Assembly: GCF_000208745.1 (NCBI RefSeq)
Contig: NC_030855.1
Coordinates: 12,015,088-12,079,087, forward strand
Source of the DNA: Theobroma cacao
Taxonomy: Eukaryota; Streptophyta; Magnoliopsida; Malvales; Malvaceae
Direction: 5' to 3'
Length of the DNA stretch: 64,000 nt
The stretch's first letter is position 1; every line of letters starts with the position of its first letter. Both the position numbers and the translations under genes were made by a program. This document shows, piece after piece, positions 34,272-47,506 of this stretch. Below the pieces are notes generated by a model. The model was given only the letters and a program-made list of their open reading frames with translations, ran no database searches and was not told the DNA's origin.

Positions 34272-37200
34272 CTAGGATAGTGCTTTAGTGAGAGGATCAA
34301 CAATATTATCCTCAGTGGGTATACACTCTATGCAAATGTCTCCTCTTCCAATGATCTCCCCGATCACATTGTAATGCCGTAATACATGTTTGGATTTCTG
34401 ATGAGACCTTCGTTTCTTTGCTTATGCAATGGCTCCATTGTTATCACAATACAAAGGTATTGGATCAACAATGCTAGGAACCACATCTAGTTCAGTAATG
34501 AACTTCTTAATCCAAACTGCCTCTTTCGCTACCTCAGACGTAGAGATGTATTCGGCCTCAGTTGTAGAATCTGCAGTCGTCTCTAGTTTGGAACTTTTCC
34601 AACTCACTGCACCTTCATTGAGTGTGAACACATATCCACTTTGCAACTTGCTATCATCTTTGTCAGTTTGAAAGCTTGCATCCTTTAACCCCTAACTTGG
34701 AGTTCACCTCCTCCATATACCAGAAATACATCATTAGTTCTTCGTAAGTACTTTAGGATGTTTTTCACAGCTATCTAGTGACTTTCACCATAATTAGCTT
34801 GGTATATACTCATGACACTTAAGGCATAAGATACATCTAGTCTAGTGCAAAGCATCGCATACATGATAGATCCTATTGCTAAAGCATATGGGATCTTATC
34901 CATGCGATCTCTCTGTTCTTGATTCTTTGGACACATGTCCTTGGAGAGATAGATGCCTTGTGACATAAGCAAGTGTCCCTTCTTGGACTCTATCATGCTA
35001 AACCTCTTTAGTACCTTGTCTATGTATGTGGATTGGGAAAGACCTAGCAACCTTTTAGACCTATCTCTATAAATCTTTATTCTTAAAATGTAAGCTGTTT
35101 CTCCCAAATCCTTCATAGAGAATTGTTTGGACAGCCAAATCTTTGTAGATTGCAGCAATGGTATATCATTTCCTATGAGCAATATGTCATCAACATATAA
35201 CACTAGGAAAATTATGGCACTCCCACTACCCTTTTTATAGACACATGGTTCATCCTTATTTTTGATGAAGTCAAACCCTTTTACAGCTTCATCAAAATGG
35301 ATGTTCCAACTCCAAGAAGCTTGTTTAAGTCCATAAATGGACTTTTGAAGCTTGCACACCTTATTAGTATTAGCATTGGATATAAAATCTTTAGGTTGTG
35401 TCATGTACACTTCCTCTTGCAAGTTTCCATTAAGGAATGCAGTTTTTACATCCATTTGCCATATTTCATAATCATGGTATGCAGCAACTACAAGCAAAAT
35501 GCTAATGGATTTAACCATAGCAACTGGTGAAAAGGTTTCTTCAAAGTCAATACCTTGTCTTTGTTTGTAACCTTTTGCTACCAGTTTAGCTTTAAAGGTT
35601 TGCACCTTGCCATTTACATCGATCTTTCTCTTAAAGACCCATTTGCACTCAATGGGTTTTATCCCTTCAGGTGGATCCACCAAAGTCCATACTTGGTTGG
35701 TACCCATGGCATCCATTTCAAATTTCATGGCTTCTAGCCATTTCTCAGAATCGATGTCCAACATCTCCTCCTCATAGGTTGTAGGCTCATCTTTTATGGG
35801 CAATACGTCCCTTTCCAAGAGAAATCCATATCTCTTTGGAGCTTGACATATTCTACTAGACCTTTTGAGTGGTTGTGCCTTTTGAGATTGTGGTTGTATA
35901 TCAAATGTCACATTCTCAAGTTCAAGTTCAAATGGAATGTCAATTTGTGGGTCTTGAACTTTTTCGAATACAACTTTACTCCCACTAGTCCTTTCATTTA
36001 AAAACTCTTTCTCAAGGAAAGTGGCATGCCTTGAGACAAACACCTTTTTCTCAATGGGATTATAAAAATAATTTTCGTGTGTTTCTTTAAGATATCCCAC
36101 AAATTTACATTTGTTTGATCTTGCTTCTAGCTTATCAAACATTGTACGCTTCACATAAGTAGTACATCCCCAAATCCTAGCATAAGACAAGTTAGGCCTT
36201 TTCCCACTCCATATCTCATATGGTGTCTTATCAACTAATTTAGTAGGAACCTAGTTCAGTATGCGAGCAGCAATTTCTAGGGCATATCCCCAAAAAGATA
36301 TAGGAAGATCTACATGACTCATCATGGATTGAACCATGTCCAATAATGTTCGATTCCTTCTCTCAAATACCCCATTGTGCTGTGGAGTCCTTGGAGGAGT
36401 CCATTGTGCGAGAATCCCATTCTGTTTTAGATAATCTTGAAACTCTTGGCTAAGATATTCTCCTCCTCGATTAGATCTAAGAGTGAGAATATTCTTCCCA
36501 ATTTGTTTCTCAACCTCCACTCTATATTCTTTGAATTTGTCAAAGGATTCAGATTTATATTTCATGAAATATACATAACCATAGAGAGAATGGTCATCTG
36601 TGAAGGTGATGAAGTAGGAGTATCCTCCTCTAGCACTAGTATTCATAGGACCACATACATCCGAATGTACAAGTCCTAGTAACACCCCAGCTCGTTCACT
36701 CTTTTTAGTGAAAGGCAACTTGGTCATCTTACCAAGGAGACAACACTCACATGTTCCATAAGATTCATAATTAAATGGATTGATGTAACCTTGTTTGTGT
36801 AACTTGGTTAAGCGAGTCTCATTGATGTGTCCAAGCCTACAATGCCAGATGTAGGATAGTTTTAGATCATCTTTCTTTGCTTTCTTGACCTCTATATTAA
36901 GTATGGGTCTCTTAGGATCAAGAATATAGAGACGGTTTGAATGTGTCCCTGCACTATAATGCATCTCTCCCTTTGAGAAAGAACAACAATTGCCCTTAAT
37001 GCAAAATTCCATATCATCATATAATGCCAAGTATGACACAGATATGATATTTCGAGATATGGAAGGAACATAGTAACAATCTATTAATTCCAAGATCAAC
37101 CTAGAAGGTAAAGGTATGGTAACTGTCCCTACAGCCGATGTAGCAACCTTTGCTCCATTACCTACTCTTAAGACCACCTCTCCCTTCGTTAATCTTCTAC

Positions 37201-37440
37201 TCATTTCCAGCACCTTCATGTCATTACATAAATGTGACCCACATCTAGTATCTAATACCCATGATGACGGATTGTCAAGAAGGCAATGATATCTTCCTTA
37301 ATGACATCTATTCTAAATAGATATTTGATAACATTTCTCAACTTGATATACCAGTCCAAACAATTTGGCTTAAATTTCATGATGACATCAAGTATGTCGC
37401 GCAAAGTAATATGTATTCGCATTCTAACAACCTAGACATT
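34272..37440 (-). pseudogene. Copia gag-pol: short gag remnant, protease, integrase, reverse transcriptase, RNase H
   Basis: The minus-strand polyprotein starts with a gag remnant (about 37400-37290: LRDILDVIMKFKPNCLDWYI), followed almost at once by protease wording WVLDTRCGSH (TGC expected), so most of gag is missing. 36251-37219 holds GAG-pre-integrase (WHCRLGHINETRL, CECCLLGK) and the integrase core: HSDVCGPM has the first Asp, LRSNRGGEYL has Asn where the second Asp belongs, and NGVFERRNRTL keeps the Glu. After one in-frame stop, 34775-36190 carries reverse transcriptase (QMDVKTAFLNGNL, LYVDDILLIGND). RNase H follows (VSWKSSKLETTADSTTEAEY, PLYCDNNGAIA) to a stop at 34272. Stops and the lost catalytic residue show it is inactive. 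Confidence 0.9.
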
Positions 37441-39944
37441 TAAAGAACGTTTATAAGTAATCATGTATTATAATCAATTAAGATGAGATAGTAAATCTTA
37501 AATCGATTGCTCCCACTATTTTCTTCAAGATGATAACCCTCCATATCACCTCGAGAGATCTCTACTAGGATTCTCTTAGTGGGCTAGGATCCCATCCATC
37601 TAGTTATGGCTTTGAGTGTGCTCAACAAGCCATGATAGCTAGATTAGGTAGGTAACTGAGCTTACCAATTGTATCTCTATACAACTGCTAGATCAACTAG
37701 GTGACAACACATTGCCTAAAGATATCATATATGTTTCGCCTAGTCATTGCCTTTAGTTTCCATAATAATCAAGTTTCCAAGCATCTGAATTTTATGAAAC
37801 TAGTTGAGTAAGACTCACCAATAGCTCAAACATACTTGTGTAAAAGTGTGACCTTAAGTGTGCTCAACAAGTCTCTAATTAAAAGAGTAGCCAGGTTATC
37901 TGGCTATATGGTGGAAGGCAACTTGATCATGCATGGCATGTGATTCAATATTTACCAAGGGATTTTCTTTTTTTTTTTAACTTTGTTAAGGTCTCATCTT
38001 TGCATGCATAGCATTTATTAATTGCATAAATAAATCTATCTCATGCTTACTACTTTGGATGATTATGGACTTTATCTATACTAATTTCCTTAAGCCATCG
38101 AAGGAAATTAGCTTGGTCAAACCTAGGGGATAACATACAACATGTTGTAATCTTCCTCCTCGTATCTTCATGGCGCCTTTAGGTCTTCATTTTCGAATTG
38201 TAAAATAACTCCTAAACTAATCCTAATTCTACATTTATATGTAACTAATTACATTTTAGTAAAGAAACCTCGTGGTACATCCGATGGGAGTTAGGTGAGG
38301 AAAGAATTTTACAATCTCTGAAAATCAAGAGAAAGGCAAGGTACGCAGACCCCATTTAATAAATAAATACCATGATACAATTTAAACATACACCCACAAT
38401 CATATTGGGCCTAGTCCATAATCATCCACATACATCCATCCACATGAACATAAAATTAAAACTGTCTTATTCTAATTGTTAATCATATGAAGCATCCGAA
38501 ATTAGTGTACAACTAATTTCGAGTTCATTTTTAATTCCGTGTATGGAAATAGTCTTCCATGTATGGAAAGTCTTTACTAATCAGTATTAGTAATGTTATC
38601 CATTCCTAATCTCATTAGGTTAGAATTAAAATATTATTACAAATTAAAACATTTTTAATTTGTAATCTTTAAACGTTTTAAGTAACTTTTACTAATCCTT
38701 TTAAATTAAAGATTATGTGTCTTCAATTATCTAATCTCATTAGGTAATTTAAATATAATATTTAAGACAACATTATCTTTAATTATATTTAAGTGTCCTA
38801 TTCGAATTTCACTTCTTAAAAGAAGGAAATTAATTCATGATATTTTTCTTGTCCATATTTATCACACTCCCATATTTGTAGGATTCAAATTCCTAAATTT
38901 ATGGATGTGATTAATTAAATCCTGATATCCTTATTTTAAGGAATCAAATTCCCTAATCTAAATATATCAAAATTTATCTTTCTGGAACTTTTCCATAAGA
39001 TATTGTTTAGTAAATTAGAGTTTTTAATTGCACCAATTTATGCTGCAAATAAGAACACTAAAATCCCAAAAACCATGACGTTACAAAATTATGGCAGCAG
39101 TGTACTAGTCACAGTTTTATGGCTTGATGGGGCATCAAATCAGGGAATTTAATTCCCAAATTTTAACCATGGTCAGCTAACATATGGAACCTTTCCATAT
39201 TAAAATTTCATAATTTTTGGACTTGATTTAGCTGGTCAAAACCCCAAAAAAACTCAGCCTATGTATCCTGTACATAGCTGCAGTTTTTGGGTTGCATATG
39301 TGGCATTATGCTGGCATAAATCAAGGCATTAAATCCCTTAATTTTAGTGATCTTTGCAGGCACATTTTGAACATATTCAAACTTCAAAATTTATCCAAAA
39401 AGGTACAACAATTGCACAATTTTAGGACTCTTTGAAGATGACTTTCTTAGCAAAATCATGACCTGAAACTACTGCTGGCAGCATTGGTTTCAGCCATGAT
39501 TTCATGACCTTTCCTTCACTATTTTCAGCTGGTAATTAATCTTATTAAAAAAATTTCAATGTAGATTAGTTCCAAATTTTTTCAGAATTTTTGGAGGATT
39601 TTAGACCCCTGTTAAAAACTGAAAATCAAACCACATGCAAATCTGGACAGAATCAAATTCTATCACCAAACCGCATCTTGTTTCCCATGAATTCGAATCC
39701 TTTTCTTGCTAAACTCTTTTGTGCATCTCATGCACATATTGTTCTGAAAAATTGAGACACTTAAACAAGATTAGTTGCTGAAACAAATAAGTATTAAAAA
39801 TCAAAACTCGAATATGTGATAAACTACTTTAAAACATAATCGAAATTTAACATTTACTTGCTCTCTCCCAAATCCCTCACATCCAATCAGAATTGAAATT
39901 AACAATAACAAGACATACCTTTGCATTAAAACGAGCTAAGGGAG
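37441..39944 (-). other. Long untranslated leader of the Angela-like copia
   Basis: About 2.5 kb between the PBS and the gag remnant, AT-rich, with no frame matching gag or a known domain. The motif gtgtgctcaacaag appears twice (about 37616 and 37857). A T-rich run lies near 37967-37979. Long leaders are known in Angela/BARE elements, where they hold packaging signals; whether that applies here is inference. Confidence 0.6.
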
Positions 39945-39956
39945 GCTCTGATACCA
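39945..39956 (-). promoter_or_regulatory. Primer-binding site of the Angela-like copia
   Basis: The minus strand reads TGGTATCAGAGC, an exact initiator tRNA-Met site, one base inside the 5' LTR end at 39958. Confidence 0.92.
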
Positions 39957-39957
39957 C

Positions 39958-40115
39958 TACTAGGAACGGCATGATTAGAGCATCAACGCAGCGAAATAAA
40001 AAATTGAAATAAAAATAAAACCATGCCTCCTACTTTTGGATCACCTTGGTTGTTTAATGCAAAATTATGTACCACATAAAATCAGAAAAAGAATGTAACT
40101 TTCCAAGTGATATTG
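39958..40115 (-). repeat. Angela-like 5' LTR, inner fragment
   Basis: 158 bp matching 32456-32612 of the 3' LTR (shared ctaggaacgg, agcatcaacgcag and aaaccatgcctcctac). It is cut at 40115 by the Tekay element and continues at 50348. Confidence 0.9.
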
Positions 40116-42462
40116 TGTAAAACCCGACCCTATAAACACATGTCTTGACATACATGCACTGAGTAGCATGTTATTACGCTAGGAAACTCCCTAAGAATAA
40201 ACGAAACCCGGTATTGTACCTAACGGTACACTTGAGTTGATTTAACCTCGAACTAGTTCAAATAGGTGATGGTCGGCCATAAGGAGAAAAAAAGAGAGAA
40301 AATAGAGAGGAAAGGAAGAAAAGAGAAAAACCAAAGGAAAAGTAGAAAATTCAAAGGGGAAATAGCATTTTTCGTCTATTTACGCGTCTAACGGTAAGAT
40401 TTTTCTACTTTAGCTTGATTTCTACCTTTCCTATGCCTTTGTTTCCATTTAGCATGCTTGAGGAGAGAGATCAAAAAGTGATATCAAGGCTTGGACGAAA
40501 TTCAAGGGGGAGGATTTTGAAATTTTTAGGTTTTCATTTTTAGTTAAATTGATAGTTTTAGTTAGTTAAATGTGTATAGAAATCAAATTGGGCAAGAAAG
40601 CATGGAATTCTCACAATACCCACCCTTGGCCGAATTTTCAATGATGTACAATGATGATGAATTGATTTTTATTCTAAGAGAAATAAAGAGAAAATGATGA
40701 AAAATGATTAAATGTGATAGAAAAACAAAGGGAAAAATTAACCGAGTAAATGTCCCGTTTTTGACCGAATTTTCCAAGGAGGAAAGTGAGCTGATTTTGG
40801 TGATTTTAGAGGGTTATTGGCTGATATTTAATGGTTAGAAATGTTTGAGAGAAAATGGGACAATTTAGAGCTAAAATGGAGCGTGTTAGCAATTTATCGG
40901 GTAAAGTGCCAAAAATAGGTTAATACCGCGTTTAAGCCGTTTTAAGCTATTGCATTTCATACCATGCATTAGTATAGGATTTAAGTTTATTATATAGTGA
41001 TTTAGCATCAATGTGGTGAATTGTGTAATTTGTGCAATGTGTCTAGGAGGAGAGCCTTCTGGTAAAGGCAAGGAAGTCGTACCCGACGAATAGTGATCGG
41101 GGCACTTAGAAAGCATTTAATTTATACAAAAGGTGAGCAAACCTATTATTATTGTAAATTATCTATAATTTATTTTTAAATGCTCTTTATATATTTTATG
41201 AAACAAAAATGAGATTAAAATGGGACTTTTGATGTTTTAGAAATAAATGTGACAAATAAATATATTGTGTTGATTATCTGAAATAAGTAACTTTTGATTA
41301 TGAAATTGAGTAAATGGGAGGCTGCCAATTGTCTTGGAAAGTATATTTTCCTATGAATGGCTTATGATATATGAGTATATGTGGCTATATTTTATAATTG
41401 CATTGAGAATTTACGTAAGCTGTCTTTTACTATGCAGGCTGGGTAAATAAATAAAAGTCACGTTATACTGTCGAAATTTTATTAAAATTGGTGGGTTTAG
41501 TCATTGCAGTGGCGGGTTTTCGTGGACCGCCTATTAGAGGGGCACGGTAAACCCGGTTATATAGTTACTCCGGATGTAGAGGAGAGGAGGGTAACTCCGG
41601 GGGTAGTGTTGGAGCTCACTTCACGTCGAACCCCCACGTGAATGTGTAACTCGGCCAACGTCAAGGAACGACTTGTTTTCAAAACTAACACTTGTTTAGC
41701 ATGTAAATATCTTAACAACCTTGGCAGACTCGGTTAGATGCCTTGACCAAGGTATCCCCGAGTATTAATTTTTGGCTTGAGCCCTGTTTCTAATAAAAGT
41801 CATAAGCCTTAACAACTGTTTTGGTAAATTACAAATATTTTATGGTTTAAGAAATAAATTGAAAACCTTATGAAATGGTTTGTGATTTATTGTTTAAACT
41901 TGCCTCCATTTTACTCGCCTTTAGATACTTATGATAATGTCTGTTTACTCATTGGGATTCCAAAAATCTCACCCACCTCTTTTCCAAATATTTTAGGCCT
42001 GTGGTAGCTTGTAGATACTTGATTTTGTCGAGGATTCCAATTGACCCCTCTATCTCACAGACAATAGGTTACTATCACCAACGCTTGGTGTATTTATGGG
42101 CCACTGGTCATTGTAATTATTATTGTACATTATAACTTTGTAAATTATTGTATGTATGAATTTATTTTACTTACACGTATTTCTATAAATATTGTTTTAT
42201 ATAAAAATGCTATATTTTAATCAATAATTTGAATAGTAATATTTGTCTATAAATCCTTTTAAAATTTTTTTTTTTTGATTTACTTAAGCCGGAAACGACT
42301 AGTAATTATTTAAAACGGAATGTTTAACAACGATTGCTCACAAGAAAGGTAAGAAACTGATACGTAAGCCTTGCAGGGTTCCAATTGGCATTCCGGGTAA
42401 TGAGTGTAAATCGGGACGTCGTCGCGATTGTCATGGGCCCGAGGGAGGTTCTGAGTTGTGAC
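40116..42462 (+). repeat. Tekay 5' LTR with an internal deletion
   Basis: 2347 bp against 2836 bp for the 3' LTR. After caaata at about 40264 the sequence jumps to ggtgatggtc, which in the 3' LTR lies after a further 480 or so bases (about 47656-48138). The remainder aligns closely. Confidence 0.9.
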
Positions 42463-42469
42463 AATTCGG

Positions 42470-42481
42470 CTAGTATCAAAG
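42470..42481 (+). promoter_or_regulatory. Primer-binding site of the Tekay element (decayed)
   Basis: TAGTATCAAAGC, close to the TGGTATCAAAGC form of the initiator-Met site, with one G-to-A change. It lies seven bases inside the 5' LTR. Confidence 0.7.
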
Positions 42482-42662
42482 CTTTCGGTTTAAAAGCTTA
42501 TGGTTTTGAAAGAAGTTTTTGATTTTTAAAGTTCTTGGAGTTAAAGTTATTTTAAAATAATTTACAATGTTAGTATGGCCCAGTTAAGATTAGTTAGTTA
42601 CATGTAGTTGCATATAGAGTCTGAAGTCGTCTAAACCAACTCCGTTCTTTTTGTAGATCATT

Positions 42663-45600
42663 ATGCCTCCTTGACGTGAGCAACCACCTATCACTAGATC
42701 TACCGGTAGGGGAAGAGGTTACCCCAAACAGAGTCGGCCAGATTCCATAGAAGAGGAGTCAGCTGCGTCTTCTTTTAGAGCAGCTCCTACTGCTGAGTCT
42801 ACTAACATTTCTGTACCTCCTTCACCACCTGTTGCTACTCCTGGCATACCTGCCATGTTACCCGAGGTAACTCAGGCATTAGCGGCTTTTCTCGCAGCTT
42901 TTACGAGCTAGGCTCAAGCTGGTCCAGTTCTACCTGCTGTTTCCCCTGTAACAGCCCCAATACCACCACCTCTTATTCCACTCCAAACACCGGACGTCTC
43001 CATTTCTAAGAAATTGAAAGAAGCTAGACAATTAGGTTGTTTCTCGTTTACTGGTGAGTTAGATGCGACCGCATCTAGGGATTGGTTTATTTAGGTATCG
43101 AAGACACTGGCAGATATGAGATTAGATGATGAGATGAAATTGAAGGTGGCTACACAGTTATTTGAGAAAATAGTCCGTACTTGGTGGAGTTTAATAAAGT
43201 CTCGCTCTCATATACCGCTGACTTAGACGAATGTCCTCTGAGAGTTTGATGGTTAGTACTACACCTATTTCCATCAGAAAAAGAACACCTATTTCCATCA
43301 GAAAGAGAAAAAGAGATCATTTCTGAGCTTGAAACAAGGGAACATGACCATTGAGGAGTATGAGACTCGTTTTAACGAGCTGATGTCTTATGTATCTGAG
43401 TTGGTGAGATTGGAGCAAGACCAAGTAAACTACTTTGAGGAAGGACTCCGTAATGAGATACGGGAGCGTATGATAGTGACTGGCAAGGAGTCGTATAAGG
43501 AAGTTGTGCAGATGGCCTTACGGGCTGAGAAGCTCACCACTGAGAATAGACGGATTCGAGCTGAGTTTGCAAAGAGACGAAATTCGCCTATGTTCCTAGG
43601 TCAATCTTCAAAGAGAGGCAGAGATTTGACATCTACTGTAGGAAGTACTACCTCAGCGTCTGTGGCATTCACTAGACCTCCATCTCAGCAGTCACAGCCG
43701 AGATCTTCTAGATTTGATCGGCCAATGATGAATAGTCAGGGGGGATTTCAAGAGGATTGGACAGATGTCATAATTGCAGAGGATTTCATGTTGGGTCATG
43801 TAAAAAGGCTGTAAAGTGTTTTCAATGCGGCCAACAGGGGCATATCAAGAGAGATTGTCCTTAGTTGAGATGGGATACAGTAGCTACTTCTACTCCTTTG
43901 ACTCATCCTAGTATACCGCGGAGAGACATTTCAGGATCACAGTCCAGACAAGGCCTAGTGATACGGTCAGGCATGGGGAGTAATACCTCAGAGCAGCCAT
44001 CTTCTAGACCGTAGCCCTAGATTTTAACCAAGGTTTTTGCAGTGACTGAGGATGAAGCCCACGTTCGACCTAGCACAGTGACAGGTACTATGATTGTAAT
44101 TGATGAAGATGCACATGTTTTGATAGATTCAGGCTCCGATAGATCATACGTGAGCATATCATTTGCATCATTCTCAAATAGGAACCTGTCACCATTAGAG
44201 GAAGAGATTGTAGTGCATACTCCTTTGGGTGAGCGGTTAGTAAGAAATACGTATTATAGAGACTGTGGTATTAAAGTTGAGGAAGAAGAATTTATGGGTG
44301 ATTTAATCCTTTTAGAGATTCGGGACTTTGATTTGATCTTGGGTATGGATTGGTTGTCCACCCATTAAGCAAAGGTGGATTGTTTTAAGAAAGAAATGAT
44401 TCTCCAGAGTTCAGAGGGAGCAGAAGTTGTATTTATAGGGGAGCATCGAATATTACCGTTTTGTGTAATCTCGGCCCTCAAAGCTTTGAAATTGGTGCGA
44501 AAGGGATATCTGGCATACTTGGCTCACGTGATTGATATATCGAGGGAGGAACCTAAGTTAGAGAATGTCCTCGTAGTAAGTGAGTTTCCTGATGTATTTC
44601 TTGATGAATTACCAAGACTTCCTCCCAATCATGAGATCGAATTCGCCATTGACTTATTTTTGAGTACTGCCCCTATCTCTATTCCTCCATATACAATGGC
44701 TCCGGCAGAGTTGAAGGAGTTGAAAGTACAATTTAAAGAGTTATTGGACAAGGGTTTTATATGCCCTAGTACATCTCCGTGGGGAGCACCGATTTTATTT
44801 GTGAAAAAGAAAGACCGTACACTTCGATTATGTATAGATTACCAATAGCTTAACAGAATGATTAAGAACAAGTATTCGTTGCCGAGGATCGATGATCTCT
44901 TCGATCAATTACAAGGAGCTACAGTGTTTTCTAAGGTTGATCTAAGGTTTGGGTATCATCAGTTGAGGATTAAAGAACAGGATGTACCCAAAACAGTGTT
45001 CAAGACTCGGTACAGTCATTATGAGTTCTTGGTCATGCTTTTCGGGTTAACTAACGCACCGACAGCTTTTATGGATCTCATGAACTGGGTGTTCCACCCT
45101 TACTTGGACAAGTTTGTTATTGTGTTCATTGATGACATTCTGGTTTACTCGAGAGATAATGATGAGCACGCTACCCACTTGCGTATAGTATTACAAACTT
45201 TGAGGGAAAGACAGTTGTATGCAAAGCTTTTGAAGTGTGAGTTTTGGTTACAGAAAGTGGTATTCTTGGGAGACATAGTATCGAGAGCTAGAATATATGT
45301 TGATCCCAAGAAGATAAAGGCAACTTTACAATGGGAGTACCCTAAGACAGTGACAGAGATTCGTAGTTTCCTCGGATTAGCCGGTTATTATCAGAGGTTT
45401 GTTAAGGGGTTTTCCCTAATAGCAGCTCCTTTGACCTGTTTAACTCGTAAGGGAGTTAAGTTTGAGTGGGATGATGTTTGTGAGAATTGATTTCAGGAGC
45501 TAAAGAACCAGTTAACCTCCGCTCTCGTTTTAACACTTCCTGTTAATGGAAAAGAATTTGTGGTATATAGTGATACCTCAAAGTTGGGATTAGGGTGTGT

Positions 45601-47468
45601 GTTGATGCAAGATGAGAAAGTGATAGCTTATGCTTCCCGACAGTTGAAGAAGCGTGAGACGAATTACCCTACCCATGATTTAGAGTTAGCAGCAGTGGTG
45701 TTTGCTTTAAAAATCTAGAGGCATTACTTGTATGGTGAGCATTGTCGGATATGTACGGATCACAAGAGTTTAAAATATTTGCTCACTTAGAAGGAGCTTA
45801 ATTTAGGGCAAAGGCGATGTTTGGAGTTGATAAAAGATTATGACTTGGTGATAGACTATCATCCGGGAAAGGCGAACGTTGTAGCTGATGCCTTAAGTCG
45901 TAAGTCTTCATCATCTTCATCGTCTTTAGCCGCACTTCAGAATTGTTATTTTTCAACATTATTAGAGATGAAATCTCTTAGGGTCCAGTTGAGAAATGGT
46001 TAAGATGGATCCTTATTGGCAAGCTTCATTGTTGAATCAGATCAAGGAATTGCAAAAATCTTATCATGGGTTGAAACAAGAAGTTCAAAAGCTTGAAGAT
46101 GGAGAAACTAGTGAGTTTAGACACAACGATGATGGTACCTTGATGTTTAGAGACCGAGTTTGTGTTCTTGAGAGAAACCAGCTGAGACAGGCAATCATGG
46201 AAGAAGCCTATTCATCTGCCTATGCATTACATCTCGAAAGCACCAAGATGTATAGGACTATCAAAGAGAATTATTTGTGGCCGGGTATGAAGCGAGACGT
46301 AGCAGAATTCGTAGCAATGTGTCTTGTATGTCAGCAAGTTAAGGTGGAGCATCAAAGGATAGCAGGTACACTTCAGTCTTTACCTATTCTCGAGTGGAAA
46401 TGGGAGCATGTAACTATGGATTTTGTTTTGGGACTGTCGTAGACACAAGGAGGAAAGGATGCGATCTGGGTGATTGTAGATCGGTTGACTAAGTCCGTTC
46501 ACTTTTTAGCTGTCCATAGTACATACTCTATTGAGAAGTTGGCTCAGCTCTATATAGATGAGATTGTGAGGCTACATGGAGTGCCCGTTTCTATAGTGTC
46601 AGACCAAGATCCTCGATTCACTTCTTGATTCTGGCCGAAATTTCAAGAAGCTCTCGGAACCAAATTGAAATTTAGCACTGCTTTTCACCCACAAAAGAAT
46701 GGTCAGTCAGAGAGGACTATCCAGACTATGGAGGATATGTTGAGGGCTTGTGTCATGAATTTTCTTGGGAGTTGGGATAGACACTTGCCGTTAGTGGAAT
46801 TTGCTTACAACAACAGCTTCCAGTCTAGCATTGGTATGGCACCGTACGAAGCTTTATATGGAAGGAAATGTCGTACTCCACCTATTGGGATGAAATGGGT
46901 GAAAGAAAGTTAGTTAGTGTGGAATTAATCGATCTAACCAATGACAAGATCAAGGTTATAAGAGAGAGGCTAAAGGTAGCCCAGGATAGACAGAAGAGCT
47001 ATGCAGATAAACGGAGAAAAGACTTGGAGTTTGAGATTGATGATAGAGTTTTTCTTAAGGTTTCTCCGTGGAAAGGTGTGATTCGATTTGCAAAGCGGGG
47101 AAAGCTTAACCCGAGGTATATTGGACCATTTCGAATCATTGAGAGAATTAGACCAGTGGCTTATCGGTTAGAACTACCTCTGGGGTTAGATAAGATCCAC
47201 AACGTTTTCCACGTCTCCATGATTAAGATATATGTACCAGATCCCTCTCACATCCTCGAAGCACCTCCGATCGAGTTGCATGACGATTTGAAGTTCGAGC
47301 TATAACTTGTGAGTATCTTGGATCGAAAGGATCAAGTATTGAGGAACAAGAGTATTTCAATCGTCAAAGTTTTGTGGAAAAGTGCTCGAATGGAGGAAAT
47401 GACATGGGAAGTAGAGCATCAGATTAGGAACCAATACCCGCATCTATTTGTCGAATCTGGTAAGTGAA
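42663..47468 (+). pseudogene. Tekay/Del gag-pol polyprotein (several stops, one or more frameshifts)
   Basis: ATG at 42663 (MPP, stop at codon 4) opens gag. The capsid-like part includes SKKLKEARQLGCFSFTGELD and, from 43329, MKQGNMTIEEYETRFNELMS. A knuckle CFQCGQQGHIKRDCP is near 43818, out of frame with the preceding part. Protease: LIDSGSDRSYVS (44042-44368). Reverse transcriptase: 44375-45490, with [25 protein letters not shown] and [11 protein letters not shown]. RNase H: about 45500-46003 ([26 protein letters not shown]). Integrase: the HHCC region YLWPGMKRDVAEFVAMCLVC, then [15 protein letters not shown] and NGQSERTIQ, so the D,D,E residues are present. C-terminal tail: 47306-47468 (WKSARMEEMTWEVE), chromodomain-like, which in chromoviruses directs insertion to heterochromatin. 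Confidence 0.93.
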
Positions 47469-47483
47469 AGTTTGAGGTCAAAA

Positions 47484-47506
47484 TTTTATTTTAAGGGGGG
47501 TAGAAT
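47484..47506 (+). promoter_or_regulatory. Polypurine tract of the Tekay element
   Basis: TTTTAAGGGGGGTAGAAT directly before the 3' LTR. The LARD-like element at 10674-18312 has almost the same tract. Confidence 0.85.
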
